Assembly (NCBI RefSeq): GCF_027943255.1
Contig: NC_072895.1
Location: forward strand, 26,572,001 to 26,636,000
Source of the DNA: Anastrepha obliqua
Taxonomy: Eukaryota; Arthropoda; Insecta; Diptera; Tephritidae
DNA: 64,000 bases
Direction: 5' to 3'
Shown: in pieces, positions 1 to 10,620 of the stretch
Numbering within the stretch: the first letter of the stretch is position 1
Layout of the letters: every line of letters starts with the position of its first letter
The notes under the pieces: generated by a model
Told to the model about the DNA's origin: nothing
The model's database searches: none
Seen by the model: the letters and a program-made list of their open reading frames with translations, nothing else
Position numbers and translations under genes: made by a program

Positions 1-278
1 GTGTAGCACCAATGCATCAGTGAGAGCGATAGACCCCAAGTAACGCCCAGCATTCTTTTTCATGCGTGCAGCGCATTACTGGCCTTTTCCCCCCTTTTCT
101 CGACATTGTGCTTCCACAGCAATTAACTGCCCAGTATTACTCCGAGGTACCTTGCGTGAAGTAGTTCGTTGTTGCCTAGCTTCGGAAGGTTCCACGCCGT
201 CACTTTGTACTTCCTGGTAAGAAGTTTAATGTCCGTTTTTTCCACGTTTATCCTCAGATGCGATCTGAAGGGTGATGA
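1..278 (-). pseudogene. LINE reverse transcriptase fragment (late palm/thumb), cut by window edge
   Basis: Read on the minus strand from about 275, one frame gives a reverse transcriptase tail of an RNase H-class (I-group) non-LTR retrotransposon. It shows a KTDIKLLTRKYK segment, then HARYLGVILGS, then after one stop a thumb-like ALHA...KRMLGVTWGL stretch running to base 1. At least two in-frame stops show it is dead. It has the same polarity as the endonuclease block at 1258-2547 and could be the downstream part of the same copy, but about 1 kb of unrelated DNA separates them. The family is recognised from the order of motifs; the clade (LOA, R1 or I) is not resolved. Confidence 0.7.
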
Positions 279-1257
279 GATCTGAATAACAACAACAGCA
301 GCCTACTGCAATACTACAAACACGACCTTCTATATCAACTTTCGCTCACTACACGACAAGACTTATCTGAAATGATGCTTCAGATTCCTAATCCTGATTT
401 TACACATGGCGGAATATTTCCACAGGGAGTGAAAAGTAATTTCTTCCTCATCACCTTTTCCACGAACGTTGCCTTTTTATAGTGAGCCACCCTAATGTAC
501 ATACAATACATACAGCTGTACAGTTGCAATGTAGGCAAGTAAGTAAGGCAGCAATAATAAAATGTGCACAATCCAGAAAACTAACGTTTTAAACCAGATA
601 GTACCGCTCCTGAAAAGAATGCCGCTTAGAAGTGGCAGCAAATGGCAGGCAAGCATTCCTGCTTCCAGATGTTTGGTTGCCTTGCTACAGATTCGCCTAG
701 GTTGTTGTTGTTATTGTTTCTCCTTTATAGTTTGCCAGCATTCGAGCGACGACAACATCACAATGGCATACAAATAAGTTTGGCGGCAACAACAAAAAAC
801 GGTACGAAGCCACCAGAAAAGTAGAAGTGGCAGTGGACAGCAGCGGAATTGAATTCCATCTAAATAAGAGCAAATAAGTAACTGGTCTCTACTGTTATAT
901 GGGTACGTGCGCCAACAGCCGCTTTAAATGCAACAGTAAAGTGTAATGTGGCAAGTATGTATGTTTTGCGTACGGTAATAAGCATCACAGTAAGCATGCA
1001 ACAAGCGGCATTTGTCTGCAATTTAATTGAACAGTTTGTGACATACATACTGGCATATAAGACGTTGCCACATTTTGTGGCACAGTAGTTGTTTTTATTG
1101 GAAATGGACTGAAACAAATTATGATAATTTTTTCAGAAGGGAAATTTGCTATTATTTTATCCTTAAATGAAATATATGTTTTCGCTGGTACATCCTTTAT
1201 GTACTCCTAGGCCATGAGGCGAGAGAGAAGAGGGGTCCACTTAGTCCTAGAAGCGCA
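279..1257. other. Non-coding spacer, no gene seen
   Basis: No reading frame here resembles a known family and the short frames are not supported by any motif. It lies between the reverse transcriptase piece and the endonuclease/linker piece of minus-strand LINE sequence, so it may be an insertion into that LINE or unrelated DNA joined by rearrangement. I found no terminal repeats or target duplication. Confidence 0.5.
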
Positions 1258-2547
1258 TTATGATGCTACTTGTTTAGAATCAATATGTCGTTCTAAGCTT
1301 ACGAATGATGAGAAGGCAAACCTTATCGTTTCCTCGTTAACGATCCTGCTGGTAGTTATAATGGCATGATCAGATTGATCGATTGAGCTTTGACCATCAA
1401 CACTTCTACAGCCAGTGAAATATGTTAAAAAGAGAACATCGTTCAATTCAGACTTTGAGTCAGTATAACCACCATCAGGTTTGAGCAATGAGTTCAACTT
1501 AGTCGTCCGGTTCCTCCGAAGGACCTTGCTGAACCTTGCTAAACTCTTCCAATCATCCAGTTCATTGCAGAAGCTTCTATAAGAGTTCAATTGAGATGAT
1601 CTAATTTCCTTCTTACATTCCTTCCTCAGTTCACAGTAGGCAGTCCAATCCGCTTCCAATCGAGTTGTAAGAGCTCTGTTAAGAAATTTCCTGGAAGTTT
1701 TACGGAGTTTTGAAAGAGCGGCATTCCACCAAGGGACAGCTTTACTCTCTCTTATCCTACGTTCCCGTTATACCTTCTCATAACACTCGATTAAAATTTG
1801 CCCCACTGAATTTGCGGCTTCTTCAATCCAATCGCAGTTATTGTCCGGAGTTTGGGAACGTTGAGGTTTCCTCTTTTCGAGAATTCAGGCCTCCTGGCAT
1901 CGAGGTAGTCTCGGCCGCAAGCCTAAACTCAATATAATGATGATACGATAGGGAATCTTTACCGAGTACTTTCCAACCAGTATATGATCTGATATTTTAT
2001 CATCAAATAGTGTCATATCAATGACTTCCTGCCTTCTACTGGTTACGAAAGTCGGGCTGGTGCGAGCGTTCTGTATATGCAAGCGAGATTACAGAATGAA
2101 ATCCATGAGTTTATGCACCCTGAAGTTAGATTTCGTGCTACCCCAGCGTGCGTTCTGTGTATTTGCCTCACATCCTACAATAAGGCCTAATACCATTGAT
2201 TCTGCGTATCTTCCAATTTTCATAAACTCCCGCGGTGTAGGAGGAAGAGTAGAGTCACATGGAAAATAGGCCGAGTTAACGATTGTTTCTGCCTTTTTGC
2301 TCTCTAATCGATACTTTATCTTGACTGCAATTAAGTCTTGATGGCAGATTTGTCTTACGAAAATGCAGTCGACCGCTTTTGGCATAATAATACACGTACG
2401 TGGACGAACCTCTTCCTCTTTATAAAGGACAGAAGCCCATTTTATATCAGCCAAGCCTTGTATTTGTCCTTTAGACACCAACGGTAGATGCAAGGATAGA
2501 TTACCAGTTTGATCAATCTGCTGTGTTAAAAAAACCAAATTGTGCAA
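1258..2547 (-). pseudogene. LINE ORF2 N-terminal half: endonuclease plus linker
   Basis: Minus-strand frames in series match the apurinic-type endonuclease and linker of an RNase H-class LINE. From the 5' side come KGQIQGL, PRTC, SAYFPCDS, GCEANTQNARWGS and PTFVTSRRQEVIDMTL, then after frameshifts PWWNAALSKLRKTSRKFLNRAL and a basic stretch with DDWKSLARFSKVL and LLKPDGGYTDS. The endonuclease normally nicks target DNA to prime reverse transcription. Decay is clear: the usual GCDAN acidic residue is E here, the SDHR motif near the end of the domain is not recognisable, and at least two frameshifts split the frame. The reverse transcriptase does not follow directly. Confidence 0.75.
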
Positions 2548-3151
2548 TCAACTTCGGCTGCCATGTCACCGGGTACTCGGTAGACGAATTTTGCCCGCTC
2601 ACTTTACAAGTATTCACATACTCCTCCAATCAGTGGTTGCTCAGACGGCAGAGAAGCAAGAAAAGCAATGACTGGTTTGATTTTTTCTTATTTCACTGAC
2701 ATAACATCAGTGTTTTCGTGAACAAACCGCTGTCATTACCCATTTCACATCAGCCAATCAGCTGATTCTTTCAAATTCGCTGAGATCCGATAAATGGTCT
2801 GATTTTGGCCGCACCTTCTGAGTTATTTTCACCATGCGGTAGATGACTGCCGATTCCAAGTCTGCTAGATATCAAAAAAAGTAAGAACTAAGGCAGCGAT
2901 ATCACGTTCCGGCAAGAGCGGGGAAAGTTTTTAGCGCTCTCCACCTTCTCCCCGTTCCTTTAGCTGCGATAGAAGTCATTTGAAGAAAACTCCATACCTT
3001 TTTCTTGTGCTCTCATTAGGCCATGCCCGGTGATGTTATCAATCACCGTTCTAATGGAAGGCCAGTCTAGATTGTTGAGGGGTCTAGTTTTATGCTCATT
3101 ACTTCTAGGCCAAACCTGTCTAGTTATCACAAAAGTGGGCTTTGGGGTATG
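2548..3151. other. Non-coding, possibly LINE 5' leader
   Basis: No coding similarity seen. Because the endonuclease block just to the left reads leftwards, the first few hundred bases could be its degraded upstream region (ORF1 end or leader), but no ORF1 motif is visible. A GC-richer patch around 2900-3130 has no recognised content. Confidence 0.35.
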
Positions 3152-3440
3152 TTAGGCTCTGGCTACTGTTGGCTTGCGCGATGTAGATTGACTTGCTCCA
3201 GAGCTTGCGTGTGGATAACGAGACGCCGACATATTGGGCTTAATTAGCTGATTTAAGATCAGTTCATACGCGATGCAGTTCTCCGTGTGTAGGAACCCAG
3301 GCAACGTTCGTGGTGCACTGCTTAGCAAGTTCATTAAGAATAGCTCTACATCCTATTGATAATTTGGGGGAAGTATTATTACTCTGTTAATATTTTATGG
3401 CAACTTGGCTGTCAGAGTAGATAGTGAAATTGAAATTTGA
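3152..3440 (-). pseudogene. LINE RNase H fragment
   Basis: The minus strand from 3430 gives IYSDSQVAIKY, the third acidic motif of a LINE RNase H domain, followed by a decayed region containing CRAILNELAKQ and VAWVPTHGE, which match the NEL...WVPGH part of the domain. The frame is broken by stops. It begins exactly where the 3' end of the neighbouring LINE copy (3441-4465) stops, so it belongs to a separate copy lying head-to-tail with it. Confidence 0.6.
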
Positions 3441-4465
3441 AAAAGTCTCGCCAAGAAGCACCGAGGGATTGGTAACTCCTAAAACACTCAAGCTAAAAAG
3501 CCTATTGCATTCAAAGCTCTGAAAAGTAAAACGGTAGGTAGCCAAAGAGGAAAGGGGAGATATAACAGAAAGAAAAAGAGAGGATAGAATAGCAACAGAG
3601 ACAGAGATAAATTGTCCCCTGAGAATTTCCAAGATTCTTTGGCAAATCTGAAAATATCCTCCTGTTTGAGAGAGCGAATATTACACATTCTCATGACATC
3701 GGAACCCAAAATTCGTAGCTTTGCTCTGGCAAAGGCAGAACACTCACAGAGAAAATGCTCAGTGCTGTCCGCCTCCTCCAAGCAAGACAAGCAAATCGGG
3801 TTCTCCATGATTCCAATGGTGGTCATATTCTGACTCCATGGGTTGTATCCTGTAATAATACCGACCATCAACCGAACGTCTTTACTTCCAGGTTTTAGAA
3901 GAAAGTTCGACAGTTTTTTGTCACAAAACACTTTGCAGTTCTTCAGCATTCTAGACTGGACCATCGGCTTTTATGAATATCGCACACATAATCGCTGATC
4001 CAATTCATGATTCCTGTGGAACTGATTCCGATTATTGGCTCTAGTCCCTGTGGTAGAACTGTTACGTGCGAGCGCCAACCGCTGATCCACGGTTGGCCAA
4101 TTCATTGGCAAATTTCGATTCCTTGAACACCGGAGTGTCCTGGAACCCTTATAAGTACAAGCCTTTTCTATCTTCCGATACAATTAAGCTTCTTCTTACA
4201 TTATTGAACAATATTTAAGGTTTGCTTCGCGTTCTCCAGGGCCTTCAGTGCAGCCTGACTGTCACTGAAAACTCCAATCTGTTTCCCACTCCATCTCCTC
4301 TCGATTATCCGTTCACTACTTTTAGGATGGCAAAAATTTCCGTTTGGAAAATAGTTCCCATTTCCCCCATAGCATAGTGATACTTATTACTATCGTTTAA
4401 GCCATCGAGTGGATACAATATGATTATTTCCGTACCAAAGTCGAAATCGCTTTTAACATCGCGTC
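3441..4465 (-). pseudogene. LINE C-terminal part: RNase H, linker, zinc finger and 3' UTR
   Basis: Minus-strand reading. From about 4460 there is a GEMGTIFQTEIFAIL segment (the E motif of RNase H); downstream, ANELANRGSALA is the end of the domain. The frame 3964-3488 carries a C-terminal linker with LMVGIITGYNPW and the zinc-finger-like CLSCLEEADSTEHFLCEC (C-x2-C-x8-H-x4-C), usual for this LINE class. Several frameshifts separate the parts. The bases at about 3425-3500 are the 3' end of the family: the same sequence recurs in the other orientation at 29432-29510. A second zinc-finger copy of this family is at 28040-28260. Confidence 0.75.
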
Positions 4466-4489
4466 ACCCATTTCGATGTAAACTTGCTG

Positions 4490-4935
4490 AACCAAAGTAT
4501 TGAACAAGTTATGGAGTTTAATTACTTGGGAGCAAAAATCACTTCAGTGCCAAAAAGCAGCTTGAGTCTCTGGTTGTTTACGAGATAAAGTACTGAGCAC
4601 AAAGATCAAAGCGAGAGTTTATAAAAGTTGCGTTCGACCACTTACTACTAAACCACAACATGCGTCATAACAACTACAAAACTAGCTATCTCAGCTATCG
4701 AAATGGGGAGGAATGAAAGCATAAGAGAAATGTGCGAAATATTCAATATAGTAAAGTGGCTTCGCAAAAGAAGACGAAATTGGAGGCAAAATGTCGTCAG
4801 AATGCGACCGCCTGGCTAAACTGGTGCTGACCGGGAAATCAAGCACTACAGGCCGGCAAGGAAGACTACCAAAGAGATGGAAAGAGTGCTGGACATCGGG
4901 ATCAACATCTCTTACCACTTTTCACGGCGGTTGCG
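4490..4935 (+). pseudogene. LINE C-terminal fragment (no RNase H type)
   Basis: Plus-strand frames give a YLGAKITS motif followed by a decayed thumb and then RLPKRWKECWTSGS, the C-terminal signature of non-LTR retrotransposons that lack RNase H and are often annotated as jockey-like or craniofacial-development-protein-like in insect genomes. Frameshifts occur between the parts. It abuts minus-strand LINE sequence at about 4470, with no clear duplication at the junction. Clade not assigned. Confidence 0.55.
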
Positions 4936-6489
4936 GCTATTGAGCGATTCCATGCCAAGTGAGCCACGTTATTTGAACGTTATAAGAAATACTTCATTAT
5001 AATAAAAACTTCAACAATTTGTCAATAAAACTTAAAAGCTTTGGCGCTTATGCAATGTTTACAATTTTAGTACAAAGTTTTTTAAAGCGAAATATCTTCG
5101 GTTCCTTTTAAAATTTTTTTTTTATTTTTTAGAAAAATTTTCATTTTTGTTACAAATTTTTTGGAACACTTTTTAGTAATTTTTCAAAAACACACCCTCT
5201 AAATTTTTTTAATTTCTTTTTTATTAGTAGCTGGGGCTAAGCTCAGTATACCCTGAATGTTTCATAGTGGGATTTCATCAACATTTCGTGTTATATTTAA
5301 ATACCTACAGCGAACCAGTGAAAAATACCGCTTATCTGCGTCACTTCGATCGATTCGTAAACGGGGTCCCGGTAGTCTAGATTTCGAAAATTTTGGATAT
5401 TTTCTGAATTTTTTTTGCAATAAAAAAATGGAACACGATATTTAAAATTTTTAGGCTTTTTATTTAACTTCTTTTACATACAAAAATGAAATTGATTTTT
5501 TTTCTTTAATTTTGATTATTTTAAAAATGGCGCTGAACTTGACCCTCCCAAAAATTGGACCTGGGCGGAGTTGTCCATTTTGGCTCTTCTATTTATCTGA
5601 AATACAAAAACAAAACAAAAAAATTATTAGTCAGTATGACTGTAGCTAAGTCCTGTACTAGAATAAAAAAAAATGACAAAATGGCGCGGTTTTGAATTTG
5701 ACACTCGAAAAATCGGAGTATTTTCAGTTTATTAATAAAAAAATACGATATAATGGAAATAATAATACGATTCTAGTACGGGCCATAGCCATTTATGTTG
5801 TGAACAACATATTAAAATTTCAGACGATTCGGTTGATCAGTTTTTTTTTTGACAACACCAGGCCGAAAAGAGTCGTTTCGAGATAAATGAGTTTAAAGTT
5901 TGAGATACAGGAGCGCGCAGACCGCTCTCCACCTAGTTGGTCTTCAGAAGCTATAATATTGGGGATTTCCGTATAAAAATTTCACAGTATATTTCCAAGA
6001 TACTATACTTTCGGAATATAGAAAAAACAAAAAATAAATTTTTTGAAATTTCTAGATATACGAGCACAAGTTCGTATACCTGCGCTTCGCTAGAGTGCGC
6101 TTCGCTGCTGTTTTGGTGGTCTTACACTGGATGTTGTACTTGAATAAACATCTTTCGATGGAAAATACTAAGCACGAAAATTTATTTGGGGGTGCACCCA
6201 TTGCCTATCTTAACGCATTTGATGCCATTTTCCGCTTAATTTTCCACTTTGTTTGGCAAGAATGCGACTATTACCTTCACGTTCATGCCAAACAATGGCA
6301 ATTATTTTGACTTGGAGGAACCGAGCAAAGTTGCATAATCCCCTGAATATTGGAAAAAATAACCATAACTGCTTTGAATTTTGATTTACTTATTCGAGGT
6401 TTTCGACTCCAGTGCATGTGCGGATCTTCGTTTCAGGATAATAAATAAAAAAACCATGTTTTCACATTTTGCGATTTTTTTACAGGCGA
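4936..6489. other. AT-rich non-coding stretch, MITE-like in character
   Basis: Long runs of T and A (about 5100-5240, 5460-5530) and short frames only. Two stretches share wording: an ATGGCGC block near 5526 and again near 5682, and a CTAGTAC word at about 5655 and, inverted, near 5775. The style of 5840-5930 resembles interiors of dipteran MITEs, but I could not define terminal repeats or a target duplication. From 6071 a GCTTCGCT-rich patch and an open stretch have no recognised similarity. Confidence 0.35.
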
Positions 6490-6912
6490 TTATCGCTTTA
6501 AAAATCTTTGGCGGGTCAAAGAAAGCCTCTAATGCCTTATACGCATGCAGAAGAATGTCGGGCTTATCTCTTCAACTCACACATTGGATATAAATACATG
6601 GCTGTCATTAGACCATCATTAGCTCTATGCTTCGCTAATATGGTTACGGCGTGTGATAAAGTGAGTTACGTTAAAAGATTGGAGAGCGTGCAAAGGATTG
6701 CAGGAATATGTGTAACCGGCGCTATGAGTACAACTCCAACAGCGGCAACTGGCATCCAATAAATATAGTAGTAAGAAACTCAGGAGATCTGGAAGAAATT
6801 AACACAATTCTCACAGAATCTTTCTGGTCACAGGAACATTCTGTATTCTCCAAATACACTGGAGGTCTAAGTGAGATCTTTTTTCAGATAAGCCAGTACT
6901 ACCTAACCTAAC
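6490..6912 (+). pseudogene. LINE thumb fragment joined to its 3' end
   Basis: Plus-strand frames at 6508-6762 encode a reverse transcriptase thumb: ALYACRRMSGLS, then YMAVIRPSLALC, then RLESVQRIAGICVTGAMSTT, a signature of I-group LINEs in which QR(M/I)A..C..GA is typical. One frameshift splits it near 6590. After about 6790 the RNase H and zinc finger are missing. The sequence jumps to a 3' UTR ending with GGTCTAAGTGAGAT, GCCAGTACT and CCTAACCTAAC at 6912. The same tail is found at 26645-26717 (plus) and 27365-27440 (minus). Confidence 0.65.
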
Positions 6913-6919
6913 GTGGCGG

Positions 6920-7190
6920 CCAAGTGACCATGGATAGGCACACATTGAGAAAACCACCAGACAACATCACGAGAATGGCATTGGACTGGAACCCGCAAAG
7001 GAGCAGAGGTCCACCAAAAAACACTTGGAGAAGGTCATTACTGCGCGAAGTAGCAGATGCCGACAACTCATGGGACGGTGCAAAAACAACAGTACAGAAC
7101 CGTGTACGATGGAAGAGTCTTGCCGTGGTCTTATTCTCCTGAGAGGAGTAAACAAGGAAAAAGGGGGAAAAAACTAACCTACGCCTTACT
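6920..7190 (+). pseudogene. RTE-type LINE C-terminal fragment
   Basis: The frame 6924-7142 reads HTLRKPPDNITRMALDWNPQ, then KNTWRRSLLREVADAD and RVRWKSLAVV. This is the C-terminus of RTE-type non-LTR elements (GHxLR...ALxWNPQ...GRPK.TWRR). A near-identical copy lies at 24350-24580, with more distant ones at 13830-13925 and 36160-36300. The arginine-rich GRPK motif here has lost a few codons relative to the 24-kb copy. No upstream reverse transcriptase is attached; the fragment follows directly on the CCTAA tail of the previous LINE. Confidence 0.7.
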
Positions 7191-7249
7191 TATTCCAGCA
7201 AAGATTAAGTCTTTTACGTTATATAATGAATGTATTTAATAACGGAAAA

Positions 7250-7715
7250 TCTTTTAAAATAATGTTCAGCCCGAAAAAGAACTGTCCAACCGTGAAGTCG
7301 CAAGACGATTCGAAAGAACGAGCGGCGCCATCGACAATTTCATGAAGAAACATTAACAAAGGAGTTCAGTGTGGTTCCATGAAGCGATCGCGAAGGATGT
7401 CGCTGGTTAATGATAGGGTCAAGAGGAGATAAAAAGTTTCGCTGATAAGGAGGATATGTGTGCGAAAGATGTAAGTGAGGAAATAGGATGGAGAGTATGA
7501 GCACGCTGAGTGCGGAAAATAATGAAAAGGGATTTGTAGCTTTTGAAAAATGGTTGAGTGCAGGGACGAGAAGCAACCCGGATACTGGGCACATGTATTG
7601 GCGCTTCGAAAATCATCCCAAAATAATGTATCAGCGATGCGATTACGGGGGAGAGTATAAGGGCGTTACTCCTATTTGCTACGTTAGCACCAAAATTGAA
7701 GCTCTTTCTTAAAAA
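7250..7715 (+). pseudogene. Degenerate Tc1-like transposase fragment
   Basis: ELSNREVARRFERTSGAIDNF at about 7272-7335 (given here as the motif) matches the first helix-turn-helix of Tc1-family transposases, in which LS.REIARR..RS...I.NF is usual. A basic segment follows, and later PDTGHMYWRF with KIMYQRCDYGG matches the region after the first catalytic aspartate (DGPDG..YW...GGG). Frames are broken repeatedly and no catalytic acidic residue can be placed with certainty. No terminal repeats were found. Alternative: chance similarity in the second half. Confidence 0.45.
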
Positions 7716-7725
7716 TAAATAAATA

Positions 7726-7820
7726 ATTGCCGCGTACACTTCTGTTCGGTGTTTGACCGAACTCCACGAATGGAACGTCCTACAATTATAAGCCGGATCC
7801 GAATGGCAAATGTTTTTTGA
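7726..7820 (-). mobile_element. SINE, 3' part (left half of a split copy)
   Basis: Matches the 3' half of the full-length SINE at 35139-35424 read on the minus strand: the GCGTACAC end, the GTGTTTGACCGAACTCC block, and the CCGAATGGCAAAT block. About 30-40 bp are missing inside relative to the full copy. It breaks off at about 7820, where mariner sequence begins. The remainder of the same SINE resumes at 10678, so this is one copy split by an insertion. Confidence 0.7.
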
Positions 7821-7947
7821 TGGCGCGATGTTTTTAATGAGTTAGTGCGTTGGAAGTCACATCCAGTAAAAACTTGGTGACATTCGATTCAGTGGAAGCG
7901 AGGTTATTGCGTCTAAAGTGTCAGTTTGTTTGTGTCATCGGTACAAA

Positions 7948-8322
7948 AATGAGTTTCGAACACAGAGCTAATATCAATTTTTTTTTTTTTAATCGACAAA
8001 ACGTTTACCGAAACATTTGAATTGATGAAAAAAGTTTATGGCGATGATTGTCTATCTCGTGCCAGAGTTCATGAGTGGCTTACACATTTCAGAGCTGGTT
8101 GTGAGGACATGACAATGAATACACGGGCCGCCCAAATCAGTAATCACCGAAAACTCCATCGAAATTGTTCGTAAATTGATAAAAAATTAACCAAAATCAT
8201 TGTTGAAATTCATGGAATGGGAGTTGGATAGTTCTAAAACATCGATTTATCGCATTTTAACTGATTATTTGGGCTTAAAAACTGATCATTAGGTCTGTGC
8301 ACGTTTCATTCCGCACAAGTTA
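7948..8322 (+). pseudogene. Mariner transposase, N-terminal part
   Basis: The ATG at about 7951 starts a transposase frame, MSFEHRANI, that is soon broken by a run of T. The DNA-binding region continues with LMKKVYGDDCLSRARVHEW and, after a frameshift, SVITENSIEIVRKL and ELDSSKTSIYRILTDYLG. These correspond to the two helix-turn-helix units of mariner transposases, which bind the terminal repeats. The frame ends at the LINE insertion in the RFIPHKL segment. The intact relative at 36.3-37.4 kb supports the reading. Confidence 0.75.
8315..8322. repeat. Target-site duplication (left), 8 bp
   Basis: ACAAGTTA occurs here and again at 10102-10109, on either side of the nested LINE. Removing the LINE and one copy restores a continuous mariner reading through the PHKLT segment, so this is a genuine insertion footprint. 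Confidence 0.85.
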
Positions 8323-10101
8323 GGTAGGTAGGTAGGGTGGTTGTCGCAAGACACACTTAGACCTTCGGCAGGTCCATTGTGATACCACTGGAGCTTATCC
8401 TTACTCTACGTGTTCCTTTTCAAACCATCCGGTTGCTTTAATAAACGAGCAGAGCTTCGTTAGTTTTAGATGGGTTATGTCCGCTACATCGGTTAGAAAT
8501 GCTGTATCGAGAGTGCGCAGCCTTCTCATAGCTAGGCTTTCACACTCACATAAAAGGTGTCTGACTGTTTCCTCTTCTTCTGTATTAAGACAGCTTCTAC
8601 AGAAATCGAAGTAAGGGAGTCCTAACCTTCTAGCGTGGCTGCCTATTAAGCAATGACCAGTTAAAACACCTATCATTTTTCTTAAAGATTCTCTGTTGAA
8701 TCGTAGCAAGATCTTCGATCGACCGCTGTTCCAGTTCGGCCATGTCTGTCTGCTTAGTTCGCATGTTGTGAGGTTTTGCCAGATTGTATTTACCTTTTTG
8801 ATGGTTTCCCTGTCTATAAGTAATTTACAAGTAAATGAAGACTTCATTTGCGGATAATACTCTCGTTTTTATCTCTTTAAGTCCCTCTTTTATGGAAGTG
8901 ACTTCCGCCTGAAATACACTGCAATGATCAGGCAAGCGAAATGATTGGCATACTCCGAGTTTGTCGGAGTAGACCCCTCCGCCTACTTGGTTGTCTAGTT
9001 TTGAGCCATCTGTGTAGATGTTTAAGTCATTTATCTTGACAATGAGTCCGTTATCCCATTCCTCTTTGGAGGGAAATACTGTGACAAAGGATTTATCGAA
9101 ATTGATGTCCTTGGTCCTACAGAAATCCGTTGTGCTGGGAATGCAGGGGAATTGTTCTAAAATTGAGGAGTGCCCTCTTTGGTACGTTCTGAGTAGGCCG
9201 ATTTCTCTTAGTCTGAGAGTTGCTTTGGCAGCTGTTTGCTTACCGTACTGCTCTATTGGTAAAATGTTAAGAATAATATTTAGTGCATCTGTGGGTGTGG
9301 TTCTGAGGGCCCCGCAGATGCAAAGACTGGCCATTCTTTGTACGTGTGCCATGGTTCTTTTGACGTACAATTTATCTAAAGCTGGCCACCATACTAATAT
9401 GCCGTATGTTAGGATTGGTGTGACAATTGCCGTGTAAAGCCAGTATACGATAGATGGGGAGAGACCCCAACTTAGTCCTATTAGCTGTTTACAAGAGTAT
9501 AGTGCTATTGTCGCCCTTTTTACTCTATCTTCGACGTTTGCCTTCCATGTTAGCTTTCGGTCTAGTATTAGACCTAGGTAGCGGGCCTCATCACTGAATG
9601 ACAGTGCCGTTCCACCTAGAGTCGGAGGAGTTATATTTGGAATTTTGTGTTTCCTGGTAAATAGGATGAGTTCAGTTTTATTGGGGTTGACGCTTAGCCC
9701 ATTTGCTTTTGACCAGTTTTCAACCATGTTTAGTAAATCCTGCATGACTTCTATGAGTGTATTGGGGAATTTCCCCCTTACTACCAATGCAACATCGTCC
9801 GCGTAGGCTACAACGTGTTGTCCTCTCTCCTCTAGGCTCTTTAGCAATGAGTTTAGTGCCAGCACCCATAGGAGAGGGGACAGCACACCGCCTTGAGGTG
9901 TTCCTCTGCTAACTTTTTTCTTGATCTCTGAGTCCCCTAGGGTTGCGATCACCAATCTGCTCAAGAGCATGTTTTTGATGAACTCAACCAGAGCGCCAGA
10001 GATCCCGAAGTCCGTCAGTGCCTTTATTATGGTATCCGGTAGGATGTTGTTGAATGCGCCCTCGATATCTAGGAAGGCTACCAGTGTGAATTCTTTATTA
10101 T
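8323..10101 (-). mobile_element. 5'-truncated I-group LINE inserted in mariner
   Basis: A 1.78-kb LINE on the minus strand, flanked by the 8-bp duplication ACAAGTTA. Its 5' end (10101) starts inside the reverse transcriptase domain, so it is a 5'-truncated copy as produced by incomplete reverse transcription. Its 3' end (8323) carries tandem CCTAC units. It encodes the two reading frames at 8825-10105 and 8401-8847. It is the best preserved LINE in the window and one of the youngest, since it sits inside a mariner that sits inside a SINE. A homologous 3' end lies at 42466-42778. Confidence 0.88.
8401..8847 (-). pseudogene. LINE ORF2 C-terminus with zinc finger
   Basis: This frame overlaps the end of the previous one and carries the C-terminal domain: LLIDRETIKKVNTIWQ, NRESLRKMIGVLTGHCLIGS, and the finger CRSCLNTEEEETVRHLLCEC, followed by a short acidic/hydrophobic tail to a stop near 8401. 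In intact relatives this is continuous with RNase H. Here it is offset by a deletion that removed the SDSQ-to-GN.ADELA half of RNase H. The finger probably binds nucleic acid in the retrotransposition complex (family knowledge, not tested). Confidence 0.82.
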
Positions 10102-10105
10102 ACAA
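8825..10105 (-). pseudogene. LINE ORF2: reverse transcriptase and start of RNase H
   Basis: A 426-residue open stretch without a stop. Visible motifs in order: LVAFLDIEGAFNNI (RT domain 3), GTPQGGVLSPLLW (domain 4), AYADDVALV (catalytic YADD, about residue 100), GLSVNPNKTELILFTRK, ARYLGLILDRKLTW, a thumb with ACKQ-like SCKQLIGLSWGLSP, and QRMASLCICGALRTTP. RNase H begins with NIYTDGSKLDNQVGGGVYSD and SVFQAEVTSI (D and E motifs). The reading stops just after VFIY, where the SDSQ motif should come; the rest of RNase H is deleted. The first methionine is arbitrary because the element is truncated at its 5' end. No longer a functional polymerase gene as a unit. Confidence 0.88.
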
Positions 10106-10109
10106 GTTA
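10102..10109. repeat. Target-site duplication (right), 8 bp
   Basis: Second copy of ACAAGTTA; see the left copy at 8315-8322. Mariner sequence resumes immediately after it. Confidence 0.85.
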
Positions 10110-10620
10110 ACTAAGGAGCAAAATTTGCTCAGAAATCAACATTCGAAAAGTGTCATTAAAGAGGCGAGAAAAGACGAGAACTTCCTTTACAACATTGTTT
10201 TCAACATGAACCTGAAACTAAGTGTCAAAGTGCCGAACGGAAGGCCCCAGACGAGCCACCACCCAAAAAATCGCGTGTGGAGAAGTCAAAAATCAATGCA
10301 ATTTTCTATCTTGGCGTTTTGAAGCATTTGTTGCATCGCTTTCGTCGAATTCGCCCTGAAATTGCATTTTAACTATCAATCACTCACCGTATTCATCTGA
10401 TATTGCTCCCTGTCACTTCTACCTATTCAGAAAATTACATTTGGCAATGAGAGGAAAACCTTTTGCGTCCGTAGAGACCATCCAAAAGGCTTGTACCGAC
10501 GTCCTGAAGGGCATTCCGGTCAATGATCTGAAACACTCCTTCGAAAAGTTTTTAGATCGTAGTAAAGAGTGTATCGAGGCCATAGGGGACTATATATTAT
10601 ATAACTTGAAGTTATCAAAA
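10110..10620 (+). pseudogene. Mariner transposase, C-terminal part
   Basis: Continues the transposase interrupted at 8322: LTKEQNLLRNQHSK and IKEARKDENFLYNIV, then a frame change with VPNGRPQTSHHPKNR, and later frames with MRGKPFASVETIQKACTDVLKGIPVNDLKHSFEKF and CIEAIGDY. These match the C-terminal half of the 36-37 kb copy. The segment carrying the first catalytic aspartate (TGDETW) and the HDN segment are missing or scrambled, so no enzyme could be made. Confidence 0.75.

Noticed and set aside
9018..9437. 139-codon open frame on the plus strand
   Set aside because: Antisense shadow of the LINE reverse transcriptase at 8825-10105; no motif of its own.
9921..10322. 133-codon open frame on the plus strand
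   Set aside because: First part is antisense to the LINE, second part is the resumed mariner frame; the join across the insertion boundary is accidental.
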